Of a stretch of 64,000 bases of DNA, positions 1 to 8,195 are shown piece by piece. Origin of the DNA: Ruminococcus sp. (GTDB lineage: Bacteria > Bacillota > Clostridia > Oscillospirales > Ruminococcaceae); assembly GCA_017519145.1 (NCBI GenBank), contig JAFWTA010000038.1, forward strand, positions 48,981-112,980, written 5' to 3'. The notes beneath the pieces were generated by a model. It had not been told where the DNA came from. It made no database searches and saw only the letters and a program-made list of their open reading frames with translations. A program made the position numbers and the translations under genes. The first letter of the stretch is position 1. Every line of letters starts with the position of its first letter.

Positions 1-213
1 GAGACCTTCGGCATAAGCATATCAAAGGATATAATCACCAGCCGTCTGGACAAGGCGACTGAGCTCCTGAAAAAGTCGGAATACTCCATCAACAAGGTAG
101 CGGAGCTGGTAGGCTATCCCAACGCCTCCTACTTCAACAGACAGTTCAAGAACGGACTGGGCATGACTCCCACCGAATTTCGCAGGGAATATCAGGAACA
201 GGAAGCAATATAA
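1..213 (+). CDS. AraC-family transcriptional regulator, C-terminal fragment
   Basis: The reading frame is open from base 1 and stops at TAA 211-213, so only the last 70 codons lie in the window. They contain the second half of an AraC/XylS DNA-binding domain: a helix, then INKVAELVGYPNASYFNRQF and KNGLGMTPTEFRREY, which is the classic second helix-turn-helix with its conserved phenylalanine and the proline-containing end. Family members are transcription activators, often of sugar or polysaccharide genes. The effector domain is outside the window, so the signal and target are unknown. It is followed directly by a hairpin terminator. Confidence 0.9.
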   Translation, partial: ETFGISISKDIITSRLDKATELLKKSEYSINKVAELVGYPNASYFNRQFKNGLGMTPTEFRREYQEQEAI

Positions 214-219
214 GCAAAA

Positions 220-247
220 GCTCCGATAAATTCCGATTTATCGGAGC
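220..247 (+). terminator. Hairpin terminator after the AraC-type gene
   Basis: A perfect 11-bp stem (220-230 with 237-247) closes a 6-base loop, starting 7 bases after the stop codon of the regulator. No long T run follows, so it may be a weak terminator or an mRNA-end stabiliser. Confidence 0.55.
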
Positions 248-264
248 AGCCGTATAAAATACAA

Positions 265-296
265 TGCCCCTAAACGCTTTGAAGCGCTTAGGGGCA
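265..296 (-). terminator. Terminator of the sigma/anti-sigma operon
   Basis: A 9-bp stem (265-273 with 288-296) carries a further inner stem CGCTT/AAGCG. Read on the minus strand it lies just after the anti-sigma stop codon and is followed by a T-rich tail. The core resembles hairpins at 3661-3687 and 42084-42116. Confidence 0.65.
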
Positions 297-336
297 AAAC
301 TTATATATGGGGATTTGTCTGATGCGGAGCTTTTTA

Positions 337-1932
337 TTATTCACAGAACCATGGCTTTTTTGAGTTAAGTGTCATTTCCAGATCAAACTGTGTAGCAGTT
401 CCGCTGCCGTCGTAAGGCAGGGGATTGAGCATTTCAGTGGTTTTTGAAACATCGGCATTATGCAGCATTGCCAGTAAAACAGATCTGCCGCTGCCAAGAA
501 CCAGTGTGAGGTATACCTCCTCGTTTTTAGGGAGCTTCCAGTTTGCGCCGTCTGTTACTCTGTACTTTAAGATATGGCTGCCGTTGAAAGAAAAACCTTC
601 ATAGGTATAAGGAGCAAAGTCCTCGGGAGACAGATCCGGTCCCTTTTCATTGTGGAGCTGTATTACATCGTCCATGTTCAGCGTACCTGCTGCAATAGAA
701 GAAGTTATGGCTTCGTTGAAGGTCCATTTGTTTACCTCGTCACGAACTGTCTCATACGGAGTTCTTATTATATCTATGCTGTTGCCGCCGATATGATCTG
801 ACAGTGTGCAGACGGCAAGTGCATCAGAGTTTTCGGACTTCTTGACGGTCAGATACCAGTTGCTCTTGTCCATTACGATAAACTTCATGTTCAGTGTGGG
901 ATCGAAATAATTGTAATAGTTGCTGTATTCACGGAAGTCATCTATCCTCAGATCCGAGCCTTTTTTAGCGAGCTTCAGAACATCTTTAAGGTAAATGATA
1001 CCCTCGTATTCTCTCTCGGGCTGTGACTCATTGATAAAGCTCTGAACATCGTCATATCTGATGTCTATGAAGTTCTTGGTATCTATGCCCTCCGTGGCAG
1101 GATACTCCTTTTTATTGATGCCGCGAAGAAGCCTGATATAGTTTGGTTTCTCGTTGAGCACTCCGCCTACCAGAACAGTATATCCGCTGCCCTCATTGAT
1201 CCTGAACTCCCAGATATAAAGACCTGAGCCGATATCCTGATAGATATATTCAGTAAAATCGGACCATGTGAGGGCGTCTTTCTTCTTGGAAAGCTCAATG
1301 ACGTCATTAAGTGTAAGATTTTTTGACATTGGCTTGACCTGAGTCGTGGTTACAGCCGCAGTTGTAGTTGCAGTATCGGTTTTAGCGGTCGATTTTGCTG
1401 TGGTTGTTGTAGCCGTTCTGCGTTCTTCAGTGCGGGGGGCACGGGTAGTCGTGGTTATGTCGATATCGTTCCTGTCTGTGACCACCGCGGCTATACTGCT
1501 TGATGAGGGCTGCTGTGAAGATCTCTCTGTGGTATCGCTGATGTTGTCGTCAGTGACCACGGCGACAGTATTTGTAGTCTCGGCGGTGCTTTTTTCGATG
1601 ATGTCAGAGGTAACGGTCGTACCTGTTGCGACGATGATAGGAGAATCGTCAACAGGCTTGCGGTCGGGAGCTTTCATTTTCATGATGCCTATGACCGCAC
1701 CGCAGACTACAAGCAGGCAGGCAGCCGCAAGGAAAACTCTCTGAATGGCGGGGGAGCGGCGTACTACGTCGATACCTGAGACCGTTTCATTATCAGCCAT
1801 ATCCATTTTTGAAAGGGCCTTCTGATATATCCGCTCGGAGGTCTTTTTATCGGCAGCCCTATAGCTCTCAGCGATGCGGCGGACAGTGTCATCATCTGCG
1901 TTGTGCAGTATATCGCTTATGTTCCTTTTCAT
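337..1932 (-). CDS. Membrane anti-sigma-like protein with triplicated extracellular domain
   Basis: 531 residues encoded just downstream of an ECF sigma gene (12-base gap), so probably its membrane-bound partner. Seen: a charged cytoplasmic N-terminus (1-62), one transmembrane segment (about 66-85), a Thr/Ser-rich linker of about 110 residues (95-205), then three divergent repeats starting near 206, 313 and 417. Each repeat opens with a pattern like LTLNDVIELSKKK / IYLKDVLKLAKKG / LNMDDVIQLHNEK and continues into DF-x-x-Y and a beta-rich stretch. The layout resembles sigma-linked surface sensors of cellulolytic clostridia, in which an outer domain senses a ligand, but I recognise no carbohydrate-binding family. 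The anti-sigma role is inferred from position and topology; the N-terminus has no clear zinc-binding anti-sigma motif. Start ATG at 1932 has a GGAGGGAT-type ribosome site. Confidence 0.7.
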   Translation of the reverse strand: MKRNISDILHNADDDTVRRIAESYRAADKKTSERIYQKALSKMDMADNETVSGIDVVRRSPAIQRVFLAAACLLVVCGAVIGIMKMKAPDRKPVDDSPIIVATGTTVTSDIIEKSTAETTNTVAVVTDDNISDTTERSSQQPSSSSIAAVVTDRNDIDITTTTRAPRTEERRTATTTTAKSTAKTDTATTTAAVTTTQVKPMSKNLTLNDVIELSKKKDALTWSDFTEYIYQDIGSGLYIWEFRINEGSGYTVLVGGVLNEKPNYIRLLRGINKKEYPATEGIDTKNFIDIRYDDVQSFINESQPEREYEGIIYLKDVLKLAKKGSDLRIDDFREYSNYYNYFDPTLNMKFIVMDKSNWYLTVKKSENSDALAVCTLSDHIGGNSIDIIRTPYETVRDEVNKWTFNEAITSSIAAGTLNMDDVIQLHNEKGPDLSPEDFAPYTYEGFSFNGSHILKYRVTDGANWKLPKNEEVYLTLVLGSGRSVLLAMLHNADVSKTTEMLNPLPYDGSGTATQFDLEMTLNSKKPWFCE

Positions 1933-1944
1933 ATTATCCCTCCT

Positions 1945-2505
1945 TTATAAAGTGATATCCAAATCGGTAAGGGCGGTTTTCAGCTTTTTCAGTGCTCTTC
2001 GGAGCCTGCTTCTTACCGTTATGGGGTTCATGCCGAGAATACGCGCAGTCTCGGTGGAGTTTCGGTCGTAGAAGTACTTCTGTATTATTATGGAGGAATC
2101 GGGTTCACCCAGTTCCTCGATCTTATCAAGCAGTATCGCTGAGATCTGGACTCTTTCAGTGTCTGCTTCGACATCGTCTGCCGAGGGAAGTGAAAATTCC
2201 GTTTCGGGATCAAGTGGGATATTCAGCGAACTATGGATGTTTATGGAGCGTTTAAAGTCTATGGCTCGTCTTTTTGCCGAGGTGCCGATATAGGCTTTCA
2301 GCGAGGTATCGCGCAAAGTATCGTACTTCATCATTACGTCACTGAGCACCTCTGCCGTGCAGTCCTCAACGTCATTCCGGCTTGCGGAGTCTCTGAGCAC
2401 ATTGTAGATTATGGTGTAAGCGTAGCTCCAGTACTCGTCAAACAGTGCTCTGAAGCCTTCATCAGGAGCTTCTCTGAGCTTTTGCTTTATGTCTTTCTCT
2501 GTCAT
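1945..2505 (-). CDS. ECF-type RNA polymerase sigma factor
   Basis: 186 residues. Region 2 lies at about 18-85 (FDEYWSYAYTIIYNVLRDSA followed by VEDCTAEVLSDVMMKY). Region 4 forms the C-terminal helix-turn-helix (STETARILGMNPITVRSRLR). This is the small two-domain build of extracytoplasmic-function sigma factors, which recruit RNA polymerase to a small regulon after release from an anti-sigma protein. It starts at ATG 2505 behind a GGAGGTGGG ribosome site and is transcribed together with the membrane protein downstream. An upstream sigma-A type promoter is visible on the minus strand. The regulon cannot be told from this window. Confidence 0.9.
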   Translation of the reverse strand: MTEKDIKQKLREAPDEGFRALFDEYWSYAYTIIYNVLRDSASRNDVEDCTAEVLSDVMMKYDTLRDTSLKAYIGTSAKRRAIDFKRSINIHSSLNIPLDPETEFSLPSADDVEADTERVQISAILLDKIEELGEPDSSIIIQKYFYDRNSTETARILGMNPITVRSRLRRALKKLKTALTDLDITL

Positions 2506-2550
2506 TATCCCACCTCCTCGTCTGAAAGATCAGCGAATTCGTCTTCTTTC

Positions 2551-2579
2551 ATTATACACATACGGTAAAAAGATGTAAA
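2551..2579 (-). promoter_or_regulatory. Sigma-A type promoter of the ECF sigma gene
   Basis: On the minus strand TTTACA (2574-2579) and TATAAT (2551-2556) are separated by 17 bases, 46 bases upstream of the start codon of the sigma factor. Confidence 0.65.
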
Positions 2580-2635
2580 GTGTTGCAGTGTTATAACTTT
2601 TTTATGCCTTTTTTCTGACTTGTTTTGAAATGGCT

Positions 2636-2778
2636 CAGTTTTTCTCCGTGTCCTTTGCTATTATCAAACTTTTATGTTATAAGCGGGGAGCCCCCCCGCA
2701 GGCTGTTTCGCGGCAAAGTATCATAAAACGGCAGTTTTTCTCCGCGCATCTTGCTATTTTCGTACTAATATGTTATAA
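2636..2778 (+). repeat. Direct repeat carrying duplicated promoters
   Basis: A 47-base segment (2636-2682) recurs at 2732-2778. Both start with CAGTTTTTCTCCG and end with a TTGCTA / TATAA promoter pair at identical 17-base spacing. The copies are imperfect. They are 96 bases apart, separated by a G/C-run-rich stretch. Confidence 0.7.
2655..2683 (+). promoter_or_regulatory. Upstream copy of the duplicated promoter
   Basis: TTGCTA (2655-2660), 17-base spacer, TATAAG (2678-2683). It is the weaker copy because the -10 box deviates in its last base. Confidence 0.5.
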
Positions 2779-2779
2779 T
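2751..2779 (+). promoter_or_regulatory. Promoter of the DUF3737 gene
   Basis: TTGCTA (2751-2756), 17-base spacer, perfect TATAAT (2774-2779). It lies 30 bases before the chosen start codon at 2810. Confidence 0.75.
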
Positions 2780-2809
2780 AGTAGATATTCTACTATGAGG
2801 AGTGAGATT

Positions 2810-3652
2810 ATGAAGGAAATACACAACGAGCACTTTACGGGGGAAAGGGCTCTGTTTCAGTGCAACGAACACAGAATAAGCGGTTCGGTCTTCGATGACG
2901 GAGAGTCACCGCTAAAACACAGCAGATTTATCGATCTTTCCGACTGTACCTTCGGGTGGAAATATCCCATATGGTACAGTGAAAACATCAGGATGAAGAA
3001 CTGCAGGATAGGCGAGCACGGCCGCGCGGGAATATGGTACGTTTCCGATATAAAGGTAGATGATACTGTTATCGAGGCGCCCAAGTGTTTCCGCCATTCA
3101 AACAGTATAAGTCTCAATAATGTAAGTTTTCCAAGCGGTCCCGAGACTCTGTGGAAGTGTGCAAATATCCGCATAAACAATGTGACCGCCGAAGGTGATT
3201 ATTTTGCTATGGACTGCGACGGCATGGACATCAACGGCCTGAAGCTAACAGGAGGCTACTCCTTTGACGGCGTTAAGAACGTGACCGTGAGAAATTCTGT
3301 TATCACGGGCAGAGATGCATTCTGGAACAGTGAAAACGTCATCATATATGATTCTGTCATAACAGGCAAGTACTTCTGCTGGAATTCCCGCAATATCACT
3401 CTTGTGAACTGCACTGTGGAGAGCCTTCAGGGAATGTGTTATACGGAGAACCTTATACTCAGGAACTGCAAGCTTCCGAATACTACCCTTGCCTTTGAGT
3501 ATTCTACGGTAAATGCCGATATAAAGGGCGGCATCGACAGTATCATGAATCCGTCGGGCGGTATTATCAGAGCCGAGTCCATAGGAGAGATCATCATGGA
3601 CGAGAAGCAGGTAGATGTATCAAGGACAAAGATAATACTCGGCGCTCAGTAA
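2810..3652 (+). CDS. DUF3737 family right-handed beta-helix protein
   Basis: 280 residues. The frame is open further upstream, but the start at ATG 2810 is chosen because AGGAG lies just before it and the promoter at 2751-2779 would lie inside a longer version. The body consists of short repeats ending in N-x-x or C-x-x turns (for example WNSENVIIYDSVITGKYFCW and WNSRNITLVNCTVESLQG), the mark of a parallel beta-helix. The sequence matches the DUF3737 family of small cytosolic proteins common in gut Firmicutes and Bacteroidetes. There is no signal peptide. The function of the family is not known to me. It is a single-gene unit with its own promoter and terminator. Confidence 0.85.
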   Translation: MKEIHNEHFTGERALFQCNEHRISGSVFDDGESPLKHSRFIDLSDCTFGWKYPIWYSENIRMKNCRIGEHGRAGIWYVSDIKVDDTVIEAPKCFRHSNSISLNNVSFPSGPETLWKCANIRINNVTAEGDYFAMDCDGMDINGLKLTGGYSFDGVKNVTVRNSVITGRDAFWNSENVIIYDSVITGKYFCWNSRNITLVNCTVESLQGMCYTENLILRNCKLPNTTLAFEYSTVNADIKGGIDSIMNPSGGIIRAESIGEIIMDEKQVDVSRTKIILGAQ

Positions 3653-3660
3653 AAAATATA

Positions 3661-3687
3661 GCCCCGAAGCGTTTGACGCTTCGGGGC
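3661..3687. terminator. Bidirectional terminator between DUF3737 gene and ackA
   Basis: A perfect 11-bp stem (3661-3671 with 3677-3687) with a 5-base loop sits between two convergent genes. There are T-rich tails on both sides: TGTTTAT on the plus strand and TATATTTTTTAC on the minus strand. Confidence 0.85.
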
Positions 3688-3743
3688 TGTTTATACTTAT
3701 TTCGCCGCAAAAGAGTTGCTTTATTGCGTGATCTATGCTATAA

Positions 3744-4943
3744 TTACTTGGAAATAAGAGCGAGAGTATCTCTTGCGATGAGGAGCTCCTCATTTGTGGG
3801 AACGATCCATACCTCGATCTTTGAGTCAGGTGTGGAGATCTTTGTGAGCTTGCCTCTGATAGAGCGGTTGAGCTCCTTGTCGATCTTGATTCCGAAGTAA
3901 TCCATATCCTCGCAAACCTGCTCTCTTACTTCCCATGAGTTCTCGCCGATACCGCCTGTGAAGAGGACAGCGTCGAGACCGTTCATAGCAGCTGCGTAAG
4001 AGCCGATGTACTTCTTGATCTCGTAAGCCAGCATATCCGAAACCAGCTGAGCCTTCTTGTTGCCGTTGTTTGCAGCTTCCTGAATGTCACGATTATCCGA
4101 GCCAACGCCTGATACACCGAGGAAGCCTGACTTCTTGTTCATATATTCGCTCATCTGTGAAGGTGTGAAGCCGTGCTTGTCAGCTACGAATGTTACAGCA
4201 GAGGGATCTACTGAACCTGTTCTTGTACCCATTACAACGCCGTCAAGAGGAGTGAAGCCCATTGAAGTATCTACGGACTTGCCTGCGTCAACAGCTGTGA
4301 TGGAAGAACCGTTTCCGAGGTGACATGAAACGATCTTGAGATCCTTGATGTCCTTGCCCATAGCCTCTGCGAGAGCAGCGGATACGAAACGGTGTGATGT
4401 GCCGTGGAAGCCGTACTTTCTTACATGGAGCTTCTCATAATCATCATAGGGAAGACCGAACATGAATGCCTTGGGGGGCATTGTCTGGTGGAAGGCTGTA
4501 TCAAAAACAACTACCTGAGGTACGTTTGCGGGGATAACGCTCTTGCAGGCTCTCAGTGCCAGTGCGTGTGCGTGGTTGTGTACGGGAGCAAGCTCGCGGA
4601 GCTCGTCGATCTTGTCGATTACCTCGTCAGTAACGAGAACGGACTTGTCGAATACATCAGCACCCTGTACTATTCTGTGACCAACAGCGGAGATAGCGTC
4701 CATGCTGTCGATGACCTTTGCATCACCTGATGTAAGGCACTCTACCAGCTTCATGAAAGCCTCTGTATGTGTGGGGAATGAGCAGTCCTCGTCAAGAACT
4801 CTGCCGTCAGCAGTCTTGTGATTGATATGGCCGTCGATACCGATACGGTCGCAGTTGCCCTTAGCGATAACGCTCTCATCGCTCATGTCGATGAGCTGAT
4901 ACTTCAGTGAGGAGCTTCCTGCATTTACAACTAAGATGATCAT
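3744..4943 (-). CDS. ackA: Acetate kinase
   Basis: 399 residues, full family length. It interconverts acetyl phosphate plus ADP with acetate plus ATP, the ATP-yielding last step of acetate fermentation in the cytosol. Visible motifs: VNAGSSSLKYQL at the N-terminus, VGHRIVQGAD, FDTAFHQTMP, SCHLGNGSSI and FTGGIGENS, all of the acetokinase family. The start at ATG 4943 has an AAAGGA ribosome site. The usual partner gene pta is not beside it. Instead the divergent neighbour is tmcAL, whose product consumes acetate. A minus-strand promoter lies upstream. Confidence 0.98.
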   Translation of the reverse strand: MIILVVNAGSSSLKYQLIDMSDESVIAKGNCDRIGIDGHINHKTADGRVLDEDCSFPTHTEAFMKLVECLTSGDAKVIDSMDAISAVGHRIVQGADVFDKSVLVTDEVIDKIDELRELAPVHNHAHALALRACKSVIPANVPQVVVFDTAFHQTMPPKAFMFGLPYDDYEKLHVRKYGFHGTSHRFVSAALAEAMGKDIKDLKIVSCHLGNGSSITAVDAGKSVDTSMGFTPLDGVVMGTRTGSVDPSAVTFVADKHGFTPSQMSEYMNKKSGFLGVSGVGSDNRDIQEAANNGNKKAQLVSDMLAYEIKKYIGSYAAAMNGLDAVLFTGGIGENSWEVREQVCEDMDYFGIKIDKELNRSIRGKLTKISTPDSKIEVWIVPTNEELLIARDTLALISK

Positions 4944-4981
4944 ATATGTAATTTCCTTTCAAAAAATATTTTGCATATATT

Positions 4982-5009
4982 ATTATATACTATTTTTGAA
5001 AAATTGCAA
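4982..5009 (-). promoter_or_regulatory. Candidate promoter of ackA
   Basis: On the minus strand TTGCAA (5004-5009) and TATAAT (4982-4987) are 16 bases apart within an A/T-rich stretch, 38 bases before the start codon of ackA. Confidence 0.5.
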
Positions 5010-5182
5010 GTCCTTTTTTGAAATTTACGGGGCGCAAGAGGCATTTTTATGCGTGAAAGGGGCGTAAAAGCAGCGGTTTAGTGTTGCAAATCGCCTAAAA
5101 CCGCATCAAAAACCTGCAATAATATGTAAAGTTGAGAAAAATTTACAGAAAATCATTGAAATAAAAGAAAAGAGGTAGTAAA

Positions 5183-6376
5183 ATGAAAGTCAGCGGTATT
5201 ATCTGTGAGTATAATCCCTTTCATAACGGACATCTTTACCATATCAGAAAGACCCGCGAGAATGGTGCTACGCATATTGCGGCGGTAATGAGCGGCAACT
5301 TCGTGCAGCGCGGCGATACAGCCATAATGGACAAGCTTGAAAGAGCGCGTCTGGCAGTACGCTCGGGAGCCGATCTTGTAATCGAGCTGCCTGTGCAGTA
5401 CAGCCTTGCCTCGGCGGAGAATTTCGCGTCGGGAGCTGTTCATCTTCTGGACAGTCTCGGTGCTGTGGACGAGCTTTCATTCGGCAGCGAATGCGGCGAT
5501 ACCCGGAAGCTTCTGAAGGCTATGGAAACAGTTGATCTGGCGGCACTCACACACGCCGACGAGATAAAAAGCATTATGGAAAAGGGATATACTTATCCGA
5601 GAGCGCTCAATTCAGTGGTAAACGGCTATGATCCCGAGGCTGCTGCAATTATTGCAGAGCCCAACAACACCCTTGCAGTGGAGTACCTGAGGGCACTGAA
5701 AAGGAGCGGCTCTGCCATGGAGCCCTTCACGGTCATGCGCGAAAAGGCTGCACACGACGGAACGGAAGCCTCTGACGGCTTTGCCAGCGCATCAATGCTC
5801 CGCGAGATGATAGAGAACGGCGAGAGCATAGACAGTTTCACCACAGAGGAGTGGGCTGCGGCTGTAAGGAGTGCTGTGAAAAACGGCGAGACAGCGTCCA
5901 TGAGCAGGCTCGAAAGAGTCATACTCTACAAGCTGCGCACCTGCTCTGTTGAGGAGATAGCGCAGATATGCGACGTGGGACAGGGACTTGAACACAGGAT
6001 ATACGGAGCGAGGATGGCAGGCTCACTTGACGAGCTGCTGTTCACGGTAAAGACAAAAAGATACACTATGGCAAGGATAAGGCGTATAATGCTTGCCCTG
6101 CTCATAGGCATAACAAAGACAGATATGGAGCAGCTGCCGCCATACGGAAGGATACTCGCCTTCAATGAGCGGGGCAGGGAGATACTTGCGAGAGCCAAGG
6201 GCTCTGCGATGATCCCATTCGGCTCCTCTATCGCAAAGCTGTCACAGCTGGGGGATACTGCTGAGCGCTTTGCAGAGCTTGAGATAAGAGCATCGGATAT
6301 ATATGGGCTGGCACTTGACACGGTAACGTCCGCCCAGAAGGATTATAGGGCAAAAATAATGATAGATATGGAGTAG
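5183..6376 (+). CDS. tmcAL: tRNA(Met) cytidine acetate ligase (TmcAL, YlbM family)
   Basis: 397 residues. The family forms N4-acetylcytidine at the wobble base C34 of elongator tRNA-Met using acetate and ATP. The N-terminal nucleotidyltransferase-like fold shows GIICEYNPFHNGH (6-18), with the HxGH-type signature, and SGNFVQRGD (37-45), both diagnostic. The C-terminal half is helical, as in B. subtilis YlbM. The start at ATG 5183 follows AGAGGTAG. It is divergent from the acetate kinase gene, a setting that fits acetate use. The name rests on family knowledge; the residues that bind substrate are conserved. Confidence 0.93.
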   Translation: MKVSGIICEYNPFHNGHLYHIRKTRENGATHIAAVMSGNFVQRGDTAIMDKLERARLAVRSGADLVIELPVQYSLASAENFASGAVHLLDSLGAVDELSFGSECGDTRKLLKAMETVDLAALTHADEIKSIMEKGYTYPRALNSVVNGYDPEAAAIIAEPNNTLAVEYLRALKRSGSAMEPFTVMREKAAHDGTEASDGFASASMLREMIENGESIDSFTTEEWAAAVRSAVKNGETASMSRLERVILYKLRTCSVEEIAQICDVGQGLEHRIYGARMAGSLDELLFTVKTKRYTMARIRRIMLALLIGITKTDMEQLPPYGRILAFNERGREILARAKGSAMIPFGSSIAKLSQLGDTAERFAELEIRASDIYGLALDTVTSAQKDYRAKIMIDME

Positions 6377-6381
6377 TGTAA

Positions 6382-7503
6382 ATGATAGCGGACTTTCTTC
6401 GTAAAGCAGCCGCAGCGGCTGCTGCGATGATATCACTGACGTCATGCGGAAAAATGGTAGTGCTCATGGACTCTGATGTAAACGAGCCACACGCTTCAGC
6501 AAATGCCTATTCAAAGGTGGAGGTCACTGAGGCGGCTGAGCCTGCTTCCGAGCCTGTTACGGAACAGTTTACTCTTGACATAAAAATGCCCGAGGGATAT
6601 GAGATCCCCAAAAGCTATGCAATAGCTGATTTCAACGCCGTGCTCCAGAAGCCCGAGCTTCCTACGGGCTGTGAGGTGACGGCACTGTGCGAGGTGCTTC
6701 AGTATCTCGGCTTTGATATCGACAAGGTGACGCTTGCCGACGAGTTCATGCCCATGGACAACAACGGTATCACCACCATGAAGACCGCCTATATAGGCGA
6801 TCCTAAGTCAGATGAGGGCTTCGGCTGCTTTGCTCCGGTCATAGTGCAGACTGCCGACGATTACTTTGAATCAGTGAACTCTCCCTGCTATGCCGTGGAC
6901 ATCACGGGAAGCTCAATGCAGGAGATATACTATCAGGTGAGTCAGGGCAGACCCGTAGTTATATGGAGCACCATCAACCAGATAATAACCACTCCCAACC
7001 TGCGCTGGGTGACCAATGAGGGAGAGGAGATGTGGTTCAATGATTTCCAGCACTGCGTTGCCATTTACGGCTACGATCTCGAAGAAAAGGCGGTCCATAT
7101 CGCGGATCCTCTGGTCGGCAATGTAAAGTACGGTATAGAACAGTTTGAAAAGACCTATGAGGTCATGGGCAAGCAGGCTGTGGTCATCTGCGGAGACGCA
7201 AAAACTCAGGGAGACTACAAGGCTCCTGCCGATAAGCCTCAGTCGCCGATACTTAGCCGCAACAAGGCTGAGCGTAAGAAAGCGGAGGAGGAAGAAGCCC
7301 GCCGCAAGGCTGAAGAAGAGGAGCGCAAAAAGGCGGAGGAAGAGCGCAAGAAGGCTGAAGAGGAAGAACGCAAAAGAGCTGAGGAAGAAGAAAAACGCAG
7401 AGCAGAGGAGGAAGCAGCCGGGGCTCAGGAGGAGAATGAGGCTGTTGAAGAGCCTGCCCCTGCAGAGGAACAACATGATGAAGGCGAAGAGGAGCAGGGA
7501 TAA
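6382..7503 (+). CDS. C39-like cysteine peptidase lipoprotein with charged tail
   Basis: 373 residues. A short hydrophobic N-terminus ends in a lipobox LTSC (Cys21), so it is probably anchored on the outer face of the membrane. Residues 75-270 match the peptidase C39-like (BtrH/papain-like) domain: PELPTGCEVTAL with catalytic Cys96, FQHCVAIYGYD with His223, and IADPL with Asp241. From about 292 the protein changes into an extreme E/K/R/A tail of repeated KAEEE and KKAEEER units, expected to form a single long helix or coiled coil, and it ends in an E/P-rich stretch. Target unknown. It begins 5 bases after tmcAL and overlaps the next gene, suggesting co-transcription. Confidence 0.85.
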   Translation: MIADFLRKAAAAAAAMISLTSCGKMVVLMDSDVNEPHASANAYSKVEVTEAAEPASEPVTEQFTLDIKMPEGYEIPKSYAIADFNAVLQKPELPTGCEVTALCEVLQYLGFDIDKVTLADEFMPMDNNGITTMKTAYIGDPKSDEGFGCFAPVIVQTADDYFESVNSPCYAVDITGSSMQEIYYQVSQGRPVVIWSTINQIITTPNLRWVTNEGEEMWFNDFQHCVAIYGYDLEEKAVHIADPLVGNVKYGIEQFEKTYEVMGKQAVVICGDAKTQGDYKAPADKPQSPILSRNKAERKKAEEEEARRKAEEEERKKAEEERKKAEEEERKRAEEEEKRRAEEEAAGAQEENEAVEEPAPAEEQHDEGEEEQG

Positions 7504-8152
7504 TTTGATAAAGGGCGTGATTTTTGACCTTGACGGTACGCTGCTGGACTCAATGACAGTGTGGAGCAGCATTGACCGTGAATTTTTAATAGAGAACGGC
7601 ATCTCCGATCCGCCTCCCGAGGTCTCGGACGTTGTCAAAAAGATGACTGTGGACGAGTCTTCACAGTACTTCATTGACCGATTCGGACTTCACTGCACCA
7701 AGGAGTATGTTATCAAGCGTATCGAGGACATGGTTCGTCAGCGCTATGAGGAGCAGATACCCCTGAAGCCCCATGCGGAGGAGGTGCTGGACTTCCTCGA
7801 CAGCAGGAACGTGCCTTACGGCATTGCCACTGCCACCTACAAGGGACTGGCTGAGGCGGCACTGAAGCGCTGCGGAGTCTACGACAGGTTCCGCTTTCTG
7901 CTGACTGACAGGGAATACCCCGCAGGCAAGAATTTCCCCGATATCTTCCTCGGAGGAGCAGAGCGTCTCGGCGCGCATCCTGACGAGACCCTTGTCATAG
8001 AGGACTCTCTCCACTGCATAGAGACTGCCAAGTCCGCGGGCTTTACGGTCTGCGGAGTTTATGACTCCGTTGCAGAGGCTGACAGCGGCAGGATAATGGA
8101 GCTTTCCGACTTCTATGTGAAGTCTCTTGATGGGATAATACAAATAATTTAG
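7478..8152 (+). CDS. HAD-superfamily phosphatase (beta-phosphoglucomutase-like)
   Basis: 224 residues if it starts at ATG 7478, which follows AGAGGAA and overlaps the previous gene by 26 bases; a TTG at 7505 behind GGAGCAGGG is an alternative. HAD motif I is VIFDLDGTLLDS (Asp17, Asp19), motif II lies in GIATATYKG, motif III is the Lys of AGKNFPDIF, and motif IV is VIEDSLHCIETAKSAG. A helical cap lies between motifs I and II (subclass I). Family members hydrolyse or transfer phosphate on small metabolites; the substrate is not predictable here. The longer upstream reading frame runs through the coding sequence of the C39 gene and is not used. Confidence 0.85.
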   Translation: MKAKRSRDNLIKGVIFDLDGTLLDSMTVWSSIDREFLIENGISDPPPEVSDVVKKMTVDESSQYFIDRFGLHCTKEYVIKRIEDMVRQRYEEQIPLKPHAEEVLDFLDSRNVPYGIATATYKGLAEAALKRCGVYDRFRFLLTDREYPAGKNFPDIFLGGAERLGAHPDETLVIEDSLHCIETAKSAGFTVCGVYDSVAEADSGRIMELSDFYVKSLDGIIQII

Positions 8153-8180
8153 GGCGAACGATGTTCGCCCGTGCTGTTTT
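8152..8180 (+). terminator. Hairpin between HAD gene and mnmA
   Basis: An 8-bp stem (8152-8159 with 8163-8170) starts at the last base of the stop codon and is followed by GTGCTGTTTT, a short T-rich tail. It may terminate or attenuate before mnmA. Confidence 0.55.
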
Positions 8181-8195
8181 CAAAGGAGCATACAG

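Noticed and set aside
7145-7477. N-terminal extension of the HAD phosphatase
   Set aside because: It runs through the C39 peptidase gene in another frame and yields an Arg/Lys-rich artefact of the E/K tail.
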